Source: Balaenoptera acutorostrata
Taxonomy: Eukaryota; Chordata; Mammalia; Artiodactyla; Balaenopteridae
Reading direction: 5' to 3'
Length of the DNA stretch: 64,000 bases
NCBI RefSeq assembly: GCF_949987535.1
Contig: NC_080064.1
Location: 126,446,708 to 126,510,707, forward strand
Made by a program: the position numbers and the translations under genes
In this document: piece by piece, positions 1 to 11,000 of the stretch
Layout of the letters: every line of letters starts with the position of its first letter
Numbering within the stretch: position 1 is the first letter of the stretch
Notes under the pieces: generated by a model
Database searches by the model: none
Told to the model about the DNA's origin: nothing
What the model saw: the letters and a program-made list of their open reading frames with translations, nothing else

Positions 1-177
1 TAATGGTTGCTTCATAGTCACAAGGATTGCAGGGCTCTAAATGACACCTGCCCTCAAGAAATGCCCTGGAGTGGGGAATAGGCAAGAAAATTCAACACAT
101 GAGAAATTTTTCAAGAAGTCAATATGAAGAGGGAAGTTGTACTCACTCTTTATCAAAAAAAGGAAAAGAAAAAAAAG

Positions 178-1068
178 GACATGCTTAAAGCTCAGTATAA
201 GGAATTATTAGCCACATGCAAATTCAAATTCAAAAAGGTTTCAGCTCACACCAGTCATGACCATCAGCAAAAAGACTACAAACTATAAATGCTTAAGGGG
301 TTTGAGAAAAATGTGTACCTTCTAGCTGCTCGTGGGATGTAAAGTGGTAACAGCACTAACGAAAACTGAATGGAGCTGCTACAAAGGTAAAAATTGAGCT
401 ACCATATGATGCGGCAGGGCACCTTTTGGGCCTATAACCTAAGACCACCAGAATCGGAAAGACAGAGGCAGGCAAATGTGAACTGCAACAACATTGATAT
501 AGCCAAGACATGGAAGCAAAAAAAAGGTCCATAAACAGATGAATGGACAAAGACAAAGTGGTATACGTACCAAATGGAATAGAAGCCTCGGGAACAAAAT
601 GAACAATGCCGTTTTCAGGACTACAGTTGAGCCTAGAAATAATCATATAAGGTTAAGTAAGTCAAAAGGGTATGACAAATATCCTATGATATCATTTATA
701 CATGTTATCCTAAGATTGCTACCAATGAACATATTTCCACAAAAAAAGACACTCACAGACTTATCAAATAAACTAATGGTTAGCCAAACTGAAAGGTGGG
801 AGGATGGGTAAATTAGGACTATGGCGTTTACATACATATACTAATGTATGTTAAATGTATGTAAACATATAACAGATAAACTATATGAATTATATAATCA
901 CCAATACCTTTAAAATATATATTGTGTAATCACATACATGCTAACAGGATCCGAAGATGAACAGACATATGTATGAATCATTGAGCAGATTCTGTACAGC
1001 CAGACAATGAAAACACTCTAATCAAATTTACTCCGATAAGAAATAGAAATTAAATTTAAAAAACAAAC
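178..1068 (+). mobile_element. LINE-1 3' end (ORF2 C-terminus, 3' UTR, tail), monomer A
   Basis: This stretch follows the last part of a mammalian LINE-1 in the sense direction. In order I recognise the end of the ORF2 region (tcagctcacaccagtca near 240, ccatcagcaaaaag near 261, gagctaccatatgatg near 396, gccaagacatggaagc near 503, aacagatgaatggac near 534), its C-terminal end (aagtaagtca near 655, atgatatcattta near 686), and the 3' UTR (ctcacagact near 753, aggtgggaggatgggtaaatta near 794, gattctgtacagcc near 988). It ends in a short A-rich tail at about 1060. The ORF2 part is full of frameshifts and stops and cannot code. A translated remnant of the ORF2 C-terminus is still visible as KYPMISFIHV. 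The same segment sits at the same offset (177 to 1067) in every A monomer. Confidence 0.9.
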
Positions 1069-1158
1069 AGAAGTAAGGAGACATAAACTTCTCGGGGCTT
1101 CTCCCAGCACATTCCACTCTAACTCACAACCTCGGAACACTACCTAGAGGAAGACTCT

Positions 1159-1172
1159 GTTGCCCTAGTAAC
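1159..1172. promoter_or_regulatory. Candidate RFX X-box, one per monomer
   Basis: The sequence gttgccctagtaac fits the 14-bp RFX-family consensus GTTRCCNNRGYAAC at every defined position. It begins 83 bases before each monomer end. In the 47 complete monomers the starts are 1159, 2725, 3963, 5205, 6771, 8009, 9251, 10816, 12054, 13296, 14861, 16099, 17664, 18902, 20144, 21710, 22948, 24513, 25751, 26993, 28559, 29797, 31039, 32605, 33843, 35085, 36651, 37889, 39131, 40697, 41935, 43177, 44743, 45981, 47223, 48789, 50027, 51269, 52514, 54079, 55317, 56559, 57803, 59369, 60607, 61849 and 63415. The motif match is visible; binding is not shown. Confidence 0.5.
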
Positions 1173-1194
1173 AAGAGTTGAGAACGTAATAATG

Positions 1195-1208
1195 CTGCCG
1201 CCTTGTGG
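1195..1208 (-). promoter_or_regulatory. CTCF-like motif, one per monomer
   Basis: The minus strand reads ccacaaggcggcag, which agrees with the classical CTCF core CCGCGNGGNGGCAG except at the third and fifth bases. It begins 36 bp after the start of the X-box in each monomer. Type C monomers have TG in place of the central CG (for example 3999-4012), and the first B copy has a different base at about 2765. It may be a chance resemblance. Confidence 0.3.
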
Positions 1209-1395
1209 CTGTTTCCCACAACAGCAGCTTTATACCCAGTGCCTATTGTTGCTTAATAGTCACAAGGACTGCAGGGCACTAAATGACACCTGCCTTCAAA
1301 AAAGGCCCTGGGGTAGGGAATAGGCAAGAAAATTCAACACATGAGAAATTTTTCAGGAAGTCAATATGAAGAGGGAAGTTGTACTCACTCTTTAA

Positions 1396-1420
1396 CAAAA
1401 AAAGGAAAAGAAGAAAAAGG
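1396..1420 (+). repeat. Purine-rich A/G tract at the L1 5' junction
   Basis: Each monomer has a stretch of A and G of about 25 bases at the join between the non-L1 segment and the L1 fragment. In type A it lies at 154-179, in type B here and in type C at 2959-2985. The sequence differs by type (type B has gaagaaaaagggg). It could reflect the truncation point of the L1 copy or a mononucleotide-type expansion. Confidence 0.55.
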
Positions 1421-1922
1421 GGATGCCTAAAGCTCAGTGTAAGGAATTATTAGCCACATGCCTATCCAACCTCCAAAAAGGTTTCAGCTCACACAGGTCA
1501 AATGGCCATCAGCAAAAAGTCCACAAACTATAAATGCAGAAGGGGTTTTAGAGAACTCTGTACCTCCTAGCTCTGGTGGGATCTAAAGTGGTAACAGCAC
1601 TAACAAAAACGGAATGGAGCTGCTTTACAAGGTAAAAACTGAGCTACCATATGATGCGACAGGGCACCTTTTGAGCCTATTAACTAAGACCACCAGAATC
1701 GGAAAGACAGAGGCAGGCAAATGTGCACTGCAGCAATATTGAAATAGCCAAGACATGGAAGCAAAAAAAAGGTCCATAAACAGATGAATGGACAAAGACG
1801 AAGTGGTATACGTACCAAATGGAATAGAAGCCTCGGGAACAAAATGAACAATGCCGTTTTCAGGACTACAGTTGAGCCTAGAAATAATCATATAAGGTTA
1901 AGTAAGTCAAAAGGGTATGACA
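1420..1922 (+). mobile_element. LINE-1 3' fragment, monomer B, part before the SINE
   Basis: This is the same L1 segment as in monomer A, covering the ORF2 3' part up to the SINE insertion point. Type B markers are gcgacagg near 1657, gagcctattaac near 1673 and gtgcactgcagcaat near 1719. It includes the upstream 14-bp target-site copy at 1909-1922. Confidence 0.9.
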
Positions 1923-2229
1923 GGGGCTTCCCTGGTGGCGCAGTGATAGAGAATCTGCCTGCTAATGCAGGGGACGCGGGTTCGAGCCCTGGTCTGGGAG
2001 GATCCCACGTGCCACAGAGCAACTGGGACCGTGAGCCACAACTGCTGAGCCTGCGCATCTGGAGCCTGTGCCCCGCAACGGAAGGGGCCACGATAGTGAG
2101 AGGCCCGCGCACCGCAATGAAGAGTGGCCCCCGCTTGCCGCAACTAGAGAAAGCCCTCGCACGAAACGAAGACCCAACACAGCTAAATAAATAGATAAAT
2201 AAATAAATAAAGTAGCTATTAATTAAAAA
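1923..2229 (+). mobile_element. CHR-type tRNA-derived SINE, unit 1 copy
   Basis: A full-length SINE lies inside the L1 part of monomer B. It starts at ggggcttccctggtgg. Its RNA polymerase III boxes are visible: A box tggcgcagtg at 1936-1945 and B box ggttcgagcc at 1979-1988. A long tRNA-unrelated body follows, then an AAATAAAT-type tail and an A-run. It is flanked by direct repeats aaaagggtatgaca at 1909-1922 and 2230-2243, and monomers A and C show the empty site. It resembles CHR-2 elements of cetaceans. It has 18 CpGs in about 257 bp, far denser than its surroundings. Both strands are open for long distances, but that is chance reading through a SINE. Confidence 0.88.
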
Positions 2230-2634
2230 AAAAGGGTATGACAAATATCCTATGATATCATTTATACATGTTATCCTAAGATTGCTACCAATGAACATAT
2301 TTCCACAAAAAAAGACACTCACAGACTTATCAAATAAACTAATGGTTAGCCAAAATGAAAGGTGGGAGGATGGGTAAATTAGGACTATGGTGTTTACATA
2401 CATATACTAATGTATGTTAAATGTATATAAACATATAACAGAAAAACTATATGAATTATATAATCACCAATACCTTTAAAATATATATTGTGTAATCACA
2501 TACATGCTAACAGGATCCGAAGATGAACAGACATATGTATGAATCATTGAGCAGATTCTGTACAGCCAGACAATCAAAACACTCTAATCAAATTTACTCC
2601 GATAAGAAATAGAAATTAAATTGAAAAAACAAAC
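2230..2634 (+). mobile_element. LINE-1 3' fragment, monomer B, part after the SINE
   Basis: This is the continuation of the L1 copy after the SINE: the second target-site copy at 2230-2243, the end of ORF2, the 3' UTR and the A-rich tail near 2620-2634. Type B markers are atggtgtttac near 2387, gtatataaacat near 2425 and cagaaaaact near 2439. Confidence 0.9.
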
Positions 2635-2983
2635 AGAAGTAAGGAGACATGAAGTTCTGGGGGCTTGTCCCAGCACATTCCACTCTAGTTTACAACCTCG
2701 GAACACTACCTCCAGGAAGACTCTGTTGCCCTAGTAACAAGAGTTGAGAACGTAATAATGCTGCCGGCTTGTGGCTGTTTCCCACAACAGCAGCTTTATA
2801 CCCAGTGCCAATTGTTGCTTAATAGTCACAAGGACTGCAGGGCTCTAAATGACACCTGCCCTCAAAAAATGCCCTGCGGTAGGGAATAGGCAAGAAAATT
2901 CAAGACATGAGAAAATTTTCAAGAAGTCAATAAGAGGAAGGAAGTTGTACTCACGCTTTAAAAAAAAGGAAAAGAAAAAAAAG

Positions 2984-3872
2984 GACATGCCTAAAGCTCA
3001 GTATAAGGAATTATTAGCCATAGGCAAATTCAAATTCAAAAAGGTTTCAGCTCACACCAGTCATGACCATCAGCAAAAAGTCTACAAACTATAAATGCTG
3101 AAGGGGTTTTAGAGAACTGTGTACCTTCTAGCTGCTGGTGGGATGTAAAGTGGTAACAGCACTAACGCAAACTGAATCGAGCTGCTTTACAAGGTAAAAC
3201 CTGAGCTACCATATGATGCGGCAGGGCACCTTTTGGGCCTATAACCTAAGACCACCAGAATCGGAAAGACAGAGGCAGGCAAATGTGCACTGCAGCAATA
3301 TTGAAATAGCCAAGAAATGGAAGCAAAAAAAGATCCATAAACAGATGAATGGACAAAAAGAAGAGGTATATGGACAGCATGGAATAGTAGCCTCGGAAAA
3401 AAAATAAACAATGCCGTGTTCAGGACTACAGTTGAGCCTAGAAATAATCATATAAGGTTAAGTAAGTCAAAAAGGTATGACAAATATCCTATGATATCAT
3501 TTATACATGTTATCCTAAGATTGCTACCAATGAACATATTTCCACAAAAAAAGACACTCACAGACTTATCAAATAAACTAATTGTTAGCCGAAATGAAAG
3601 GTGGGAGGATGGGTAAATTAGGACTATGGGGTTAACATACATATAGTAATGTTTGTTAAATGTATATAAACAAAAAACATACAAACTATATAAATTATAT
3701 AATCACAATACCTTTAAAATATACATTCTGTAATTCCATACATGCTAACATGATCCGAAGAGGAACAGACATATGTGTGAATCATTGAGTAGATTCTGTA
3801 CAGCCAGACAATCAAAACACTCTAATCAAATTTACTCCGATAAGAAATAGAAATTAAATTTAAAAAACAAAC
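2984..3872 (+). mobile_element. LINE-1 3' end, monomer C
   Basis: The same L1 segment appears in the third monomer type. Type C markers are aagaaatggaagc near 3312, gaggtatatggacagc near 3363, atggggttaac near 3626, caaaaaacatac near 3670 and cgaagaggaac near 3755. A monomer without a SINE at this site has cgaaat or caaaat at about 3590 depending on the copy. No coding capacity remains. Confidence 0.9.
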
Positions 3873-4046
3873 ATAAGTAAGGAGACATAAAGTTCTGGGG
3901 GCTTGTCCCAGCACATTCCACTCTAGTTTACAACCTCGGAACACTACCTCCAGGAAGACTCTGTTGCCCTAGTAACAAGAATTGAGAATGTAATAATGCT
4001 GCTGCCTTGTGGCTGTTTCCCACAACAGCAGCTTTAAACACACTGC

Positions 4047-7000
4047 TAATGGTTGCTTCATAGTCACAAGGATTGCAGGGCTCTAAATGACACCTGCCCT
4101 CAAGAAATGCCCTGGAGTGGGGAATAGGCAAGAAAATTCAACACATGAGAAATTTTTCAAGAAGTCAATATGAAGAGGGAAGTTGTACTCACTCTTTATC
4201 AAAAAAAGGAAAAGAAAAAAAAGGACATGCTTAAAGTTCAGTATAAGGAATTATTAGCCACATGCAAATTCAAATTCAAAAAGGTTTCAGCTCACACCAG
4301 TCATGACCATCAGCAAAAAGACTACAAACTATAAATGCTTAAGGGGTTTGAGAAAAATGTGTACCTTCTAGCTGCTCGTGGGATGTAAAGTGGTAACAGC
4401 ACTAACGAAAACTGAATGGAGCTGCTACAAAGGTAAAAATTGAGCTACCATATGATGCGGCAGGGCACCTTTTGGGCCTATAACCTAAGACCACCAGAAT
4501 CGGAAAGACAGAGGCAGGCAAATGTGAACTGCAACAACATTGATATAGCCAAGACATGGAAGCAAAAAAAAGGTCCATAAACAGATGAATGGACAAAGAC
4601 GAAGTGGTATACGTACCAAATGGAATAGAAGCCTCGGGAACAAAATGAACAATGCCGTTTTCAGGACTACAGTTGAGCCTAGAAATAATCATATAAGGTT
4701 AAGTAAGTCAAAAGGGTATGACAAATATCCTATGATATCATTTATACATGTTATCCTAAGATTGCTACCAATGAACATATTTCCACAAAAAAAGACACTC
4801 ACAGACTTATCAAATAAACTAATGGTTAGCCAAACTGAAAGGTGGGAGGATGGGTAAATTAGGACTATGGCGTTTACATACATATACTAATGTATGTTAA
4901 ACGTATGTAAACATATAACAGATAAACTATATGAATTATATAATCACCAATACCTTTAAAATATATATTGTGTAATCACATACATGCTAACAGGATCCGA
5001 AGATGAACAGACATATGTATGAATCATTGAGCAGATTCTGTACAGCCAGACAATGAAAACACTCTAATCAAATTTACTCCGATAAGAAATAGAAATTAAA
5101 TTTAAAAAACAAACAGAAGTAAGGAGACATAAACTTCTCGGGGCTTCTCCCAGCACATTCCACTCTAACTCACAACCTCGGAACACTACCTAGAGGAAGA
5201 CTCTGTTGCCCTAGTAACAAGAGTTGAGAACGTAATAATGCTGCCGCCTTGTGGCTGTTTCCCACAACAGCAGCTTTATACCCAGTGCCTATTGTTGCTT
5301 AATAGTCACAAGGACTGCAGGGCACTAAATGACACCTGCCTTCAAAAAAGGCCCTGGGGTAGGGAATAGGCAAGAAAATTCAACACATGAGAAATTTTTC
5401 AGGAAGTCAATATGAAGAGGGAAGTTGTACTCACTCTTTAACAAAAAAAGGAAAAGAAGAAAAAGGGGATGCCTAAAGCTCAGTGTAAGGAATTATTAGC
5501 CACATGCCTATCCAACCTCCAAAAAGGTTTCAGCTCACACAGGTCAAATGGCCATCAGCAAAAAGTCCACAAACTATAAATGCAGAAGGGGTTTTAGAGA
5601 ACTCTGTACCTCCTAGCTCTGGTGGGATCTAAAGTGGTAACAGCACTAACAAAAACGGAATGGAGCTGCTTTACAAGGTAAAAACTGAGCTACCATATGA
5701 TGCGACAGGGCACCTTTTGAGCCTATTAACTAAGACCACCAGAATCGGAAAGACAGAGGCAGGCAAATGTGCACTGCAGCAATATTGAAATAGCCAAGAC
5801 ATGGAAGCAAAAAAAAGGTCCATAAACAGATGAATGGACAAAGACGAAGTGGTATACGTACCAAATGGAATAGAAGCCTCGGGAACAAAATGAACAATGC
5901 CATTTTCAGGACTACAGTTGAGCCTAGAAATAATCATATAAGGTTAAGTAAGTCAAAAGGGTATGACAGGGGCTTCCCTGGTGGCGCAGTGATAGAGAAT
6001 CTGCCTGCTAATGCAGGGGACGCGGGTTCGAGCCCTGGTCTGGGAGGATCCCACGTGCCACAGAGCAACTGGGACCGTGAGCCACAACTGCTGAGCCTGC
6101 GCATCTGGAGCCTGTGCCCCGCAACGGAAGGGGCCACGATAGTGAGAGGCCCGCGCACCGCAATGAAGAGTGGCCCCCGCTTGCCGCAACTAGAGAAAGC
6201 CCTCGCACGAAACGAAGATCCAACACAGCTAAATAAATAGATAAATAAATAAATAAAGTAGCTATTAATTAAAAAAAAAGGGTATGACAAATATCCTATG
6301 ATATCATTTATACATGTTATCCTAAGATTGCTACCAATGAACATATTTCCACAAAAAAAGACACTCACAGACTTATCAAATAAACTAATGGTTAGCCAAA
6401 ATGAAAGGTCGGAGGATGGGTAAATTAGGACTATGGTGTTTACATACATATACTAATGTATGTTAAATGTATATAAACATATAACAGAAAAACTATATGA
6501 ATTATATAATCACCAATACCTTTAAAATATATATTGTGTAATCACATACATGCTAACAGGATCCGAAGATGAACAGACATATGTATGAATCATTGAGCAG
6601 ATTCTGTACAGCCAGACAATCAAAACACTCTAATCAAATTTACTCCGATAAGAAATAGAAATTAAATTGAAAAAACAAACAGAAGTAAGGAGACATGAAG
6701 TTCTGGGGGCTTGTCCCAGCACATTCCACTCTAGTTTACAACCTCGGAACACTACCTCCAGGAAGACTCTGTTGCCCTAGTAACAAGAGTTGAGAACGTA
6801 ATAATGCTGCCGCCTTGTGGCTGTTTCCCACAACAGCAGCTTTATACCCAGTGCCAATTGTTGCTTAATAGTCACAAGGACTGCAGGGCTCTAAATGACA
6901 CCTGCCCTCAAAAAATGCCCTGCGGTAGGGAATAGGCAAGAAAATTCAAGACATGAGAAAATTTTCAAGAAGTCAATAAGAGGAAGGAAGTTGTACTCAC

Positions 7001-8092
7001 GCTTTAAAAAAAAGGAAAAGAAAAAAAAGGACATGCCTAAAGCTCAGTATAAGGAATTATTAGCCATAGGCAAATTCAAATTCAAAAAGGTTTCAGCTCA
7101 CACCAGTCATGACCATCAGCAAAAAGTCTACAAACTATAAATGCTGAAGGGGTTTTAGAGAACTGTGTACCTTCTAGCTGCTGGTGGGATGTAAAGTGGT
7201 AACAGCACTAACGCAAACTGAATCGAGCTGCTTTACAAGGTAAAACCTGAGCTACCATATGATGCGGCAGGGCACCTTTTGGGCCTATAACCTAAGACCA
7301 CCAGAATCGGAAAGACAGAGGCAGGCAAATGTGCACTGCAGCAATATTGAAATAGCCAAGAAATGGAAGCAAAAAAAGATCCATAAACAGATGAATGGAC
7401 AAAAAGAAGAGGTATATGGACAGCATGGAATAGTAGCCTCGGAAAAAAAATAAACAATGCCGTGTTCAGGACTACAGTTGAGCCTAGAAATAATCATATA
7501 AGGTTAAGTAAGTCAAAAAGGTATGACAAATATCCTATGATATCATTTATACATGTTATCCTAAGATTGCTACCAATGAACATATTTCCACAAAAAAAGA
7601 CACTCACAGACTTATCAAATAAACTAATTGTTAGCCAAAATGAAAGGTGGGAGGATGGGTAAATTAGGACTATGGGGTTAACATACATATAGTAATGTTT
7701 GTTAAATGTATATAAACAAAAAACATACAAACTATATAAATTATATAATCACAATACCTTTAAAATATACATTCTGTAATTCCATACATGCTAACATGAT
7801 CCGAAGAGGAACAGACATATGTGTGAATCATTGAGTAGATTCTGTACAGCCAGACAATCAAAACACTCTAATCAAATTTACTCCGATAAGAAATAGAAAT
7901 TAAATTTAAAAAACAAACATAAGTAAGGAGACATGAAGTTCTGGGGGCTTGTCCCAGCACATTCCACTCTAGTTTACAACCTCGGAACACTACCTCCAGG
8001 AAGACTCTGTTGCCCTAGTAACAAGAGTTGAGAATGTAATAATGCTGCTGCCTTGTGGCTGTTTCCCACAACAGCAGCTTTAAACACACTGC
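4047..8092 (+). repeat. HOR unit 2, regular A-B-C
   Basis: Monomer A is 4047-5288, B is 5289-6854 and C is 6855-8092. Private changes are agttcag near 4236 in A, aacgtatg near 4900 in A, a CpG-to-CpA change at 5901-5902 in B and agatcc near 6216 in the SINE. B carries ggtcgg near 6408, a marker shared with the B copies of units 3, 4 and the second B of unit 5. Confidence 0.96.
5969..6275 (+). mobile_element. CHR-type SINE, unit 2 copy
   Basis: Same insertion and target-site duplication as at 1923. Own change: agatcc near 6216. Confidence 0.87.
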
Positions 8093-11000
8093 TAATGGTT
8101 GCTTCATAGTCACAAGGATTGCAGGGCTCTAAATGACACCTGCCCTCAAGAAATGCCCTGGAGTGGGGAATAGGCAAGAAAATTCAACACATGAGAAATT
8201 TTTCAAGAAGTCAATATGAAGAGGGAAGTTGTACTCACTCTTTATCAAAAAAAGGAAAAGAAAAAAAAGGACATGCTTAAAGCTCAGTATAAGGAATTAT
8301 TAGCCACATGCAAATTCAAATTCAAAAAGGTTTCAGCTCACACCAGTCATGACCATCAGCAAAAAGACTACAAACTATAAATGCTTAAGGGGTTTGAGAA
8401 AAATGTGTACCTTCTAGCTGCTCGTGGGATGTAAAGTGGTAACAGCACTAACGAAAACTGAATGGAGCTGCTACAAAGGTAAAAATTGAGCTACCATATG
8501 ATGCGGCAGGGCACCTTTTGGGCCTATAACCTAAGACCACCAGAATCGGAAAGACAGAGGCAGGCAAATGTGAACTGCAACAACATTGATATAGCCAAGA
8601 CATGGAAGCAAAAAAAAGGTCCATAAACAGATGAATGGACAAAGACGAAGTGGTATACGTACCAAATGGAATAGAAGCCTCGGGAACAAAATGAACAATG
8701 CCGTTTTCAGGACTACAGTTGAGCCTAGAAATAATCATATAAGGTTAAGTAAGTCAAAAGGGTATGACAAATATCCTATGATATCATTTATACATGTTAT
8801 CCTAAGATTGCTACCAATGAACATATTTCCACAAAAAAAGACACTCACAGACTTATCAAATAAACTAATGGTTAGCCAAACTGAAAGGTGGGAGGATGGG
8901 TAAATTAGGACTATGGCGTTTACATACATATACTAATGTATGTTAAATGTATGTAAACATATAACAGATAAACTATATGAATTATATAATCACCAATACC
9001 TTTAAAATATATATTGTGTAATCACATACATGCTAACAGGATCCGAAGATGAACAGACATATGTATGAATCATTGAGCAGATTCTGTACAGCCAGACAAT
9101 GAAAACACTCTAATCAAATTTACTCCGATAAGAAATAGAAATTAAATTTAAAAAACAAACAGAAGTAAGGAGACATAAACTTCTCGGGGCTTCTCCCAGC
9201 ACATTCCACTCTAACTCACAACCTCGGAACACTACCTAGAGGAAGACTCTGTTGCCCTAGTAACAAGAGTTGAGAACGTAATAATGCTGCCGCCTTGTGG
9301 CTGTTTCCCACAACAGCAGCTTTATACCCAGTGCCTATTGTTGCTTAATAGTCACAAGGACTGCAGGGCACTAAATGACACCTGCCTTCAAAAAAGGCCC
9401 TGGGGTAGGGAATAGGCAAGAAAATTCAACACATGAGAAATTTTTCAGGAAGTCAATATGAAGAGGGAAGTTGTACTCACTCTTTAACAAAAAAAGGAAA
9501 AGAAGAAAAAGGGGATGCCTAAAGCTCAGTGTAAGGAATTATTAGCCACATGCCTATCCAACCTCCAAAAAGGTTTCAGCTCACACAGGTCAAATGGCCA
9601 TCAGCAAAAAGTCCACAAACTATAAATGCAGAAGGGGTTTTAGAGAACTCTGTACCTCCTAGCTCTGGTGGGATCTAAAGTGGTAACAGCACTAACAAAA
9701 ACGGAATGGAGCTGCTTTACAAGGTAAAAACTGAGCTACCATATGATGCGACAGGGCACCTTTTGAGCCTATTAACTAAGACCACCAGAATCGGAAAGAC
9801 AGAGGCAGGCAAATGTGCACTGCAGCAATATTGAAATAGCCAAGACATGGAAGCAAAAAAAAGGTCCATAAACAGATGAATGGACAAAGACGAAGTGGTA
9901 TACGTACCAAATGGAATAGAAGCCTCGGGAACAAAATGAACAATGCCGTTTTCAGGACTACAGTTGAGCCTAGAAATAATCATATAAGGTTAAGTAAGTC
10001 AAAAGGGTATGACAGGGGCTTCCCTGGTGGCGCAGTGATAGAGAATCTGCCTGCTAATGCAGGGGACGCGGGTTCGAGCCCTGGTCTGGGAGGATCCCAC
10101 GTGCCACAGAGCAACTGGGACCGTGAGCCACAACTGCTGAGCCTGCGCATCTGGAGCCTGTGCCCCGCAACGGAAGGGGCCACGATAGTGAGAGGCCCGC
10201 GCACCGCAATGAAGAGTGGCCCCCGCTTACCGCAACTAGAGAAAGCCCTCGCACGAAACGAAGACCCAACACAGCTAAATAAATAGATAAATAAATAAAT
10301 AAAGTAGCTATTAATTAAAAAAAAGGGTATGACAAATATCCTATGATATCATTTATACATGTTATCCTAAGATTGCTACCAATGAACATATTTCCACAAA
10401 AAAAGACACTCACAGACTTATCAAATAAACTAATGGTTAGCCAAAATGAAAGGTCGGAGGATGGGTAAATTAGGACTATGGTGTTTACATACATATACTA
10501 ATGTATGTGAAATGTATATAAACATATAACAGAAAAACTATATGAATTATATAATCACCAATACCTTTAAAATATATATTGTGTAATCACATACATGCTA
10601 ACAGGATCCGAAGATGAACAGACATATGTATGAATCATTGAGCAGGTTCTGTACAGCCAGACAATCAAAACACTCTAATCAAATTTACTCCGATAAGAAA
10701 TAGAAATTAAATTGAAAAAACAAACAGAAGTAAGGAGACATGAAGTTCTGGGGGCTTGTCCCAGCACATTCCACTCTAGTTTACAACCTCAGAACACTAC
10801 CTCCAGGAAGACTCTGTTGCCCTAGTAACAAAAGTTGAGAACGTAATAATGCTGCCGCCTTGTGGCTGTTTCCCACAACAGCAGCTTTATACCCAGTGCC
10901 AATTGTTGCTTAATAGTCACAAGGACTGCAGGGCTCTAAATGACACCTGCCCTCAAAAAATGCCCTGCGGTAGGGAATAGGCAAGAAAATTCAAGACATG

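Larger units (their letters stand above)
1069..1419. repeat. Non-L1 segment of the monomer, about 350 bp
   Basis: This joins the L1 tail of one monomer to the L1 start of the next. I recognise no gene, transposon family or structural RNA in it. Within it lie the X-box (1159-1172), the CTCF-like motif (1195-1208) and, at the right end, an A/G-rich tract (1396-1420). Its place directly after the L1 A-rich tail suggests that it is the genomic flank captured when the L1 copy and its neighbour were first duplicated. Equivalent stretches in the first unit are 2635-2983, 3873-4223 and, partly, 1-177; the same offsets apply across the array. Confidence 0.75.
1..4046 (+). repeat. HOR unit 1, regular A-B-C
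   Basis: Monomer A is 1-1242, B is 1243-2808 and C is 2809-4046. This unit is the reference for offsets given elsewhere. Its private variants are a CpG-to-CpA change in A at 554-555 and a G in B at about 2765, which alters the CTCF-like motif. Its C monomer reads ataaag near 3888 and agaattgag near 3978, a subtype shared with units 3, 12 and 13. Confidence 0.96.

Noticed and set aside
1923..1995. tRNA gene at the start of the SINE
   Set aside because: Pol III A and B boxes are visible, but the stretch continues into a SINE body and cannot fold as a complete tRNA ending in a normal acceptor stem.
1784..2194. 136-codon open frame running from the L1 part into the SINE, repeated in all B monomers
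   Set aside because: It is a chance fusion of frameshifted L1 sequence and SINE sequence. It recurs only because the DNA recurs, the A and Y monomers lose it, and nothing suggests selection on the protein.
2187..2222. AAATAAAT tail as a microsatellite or polyadenylation cluster of a gene
   Set aside because: It is the normal 3' tail of this SINE type and lies at the same place in all copies; there is no gene for it to end.
1888..2403. 171-codon open frame on the minus strand across the SINE
   Set aside because: It is antisense to both L1 and SINE, with low-complexity stretches from the SINE tail. Repetition explains its recurrence. Single changes in some copies remove its start or shorten it.
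3213..3407. 64-codon open frame in C monomers with a piece like the L1 ORF2 C-terminus (IAKKWKQ)
   Set aside because: It is a short remnant that leaves the ORF2 frame after a few codons and lacks any complete domain. It is a relic, not a gene.
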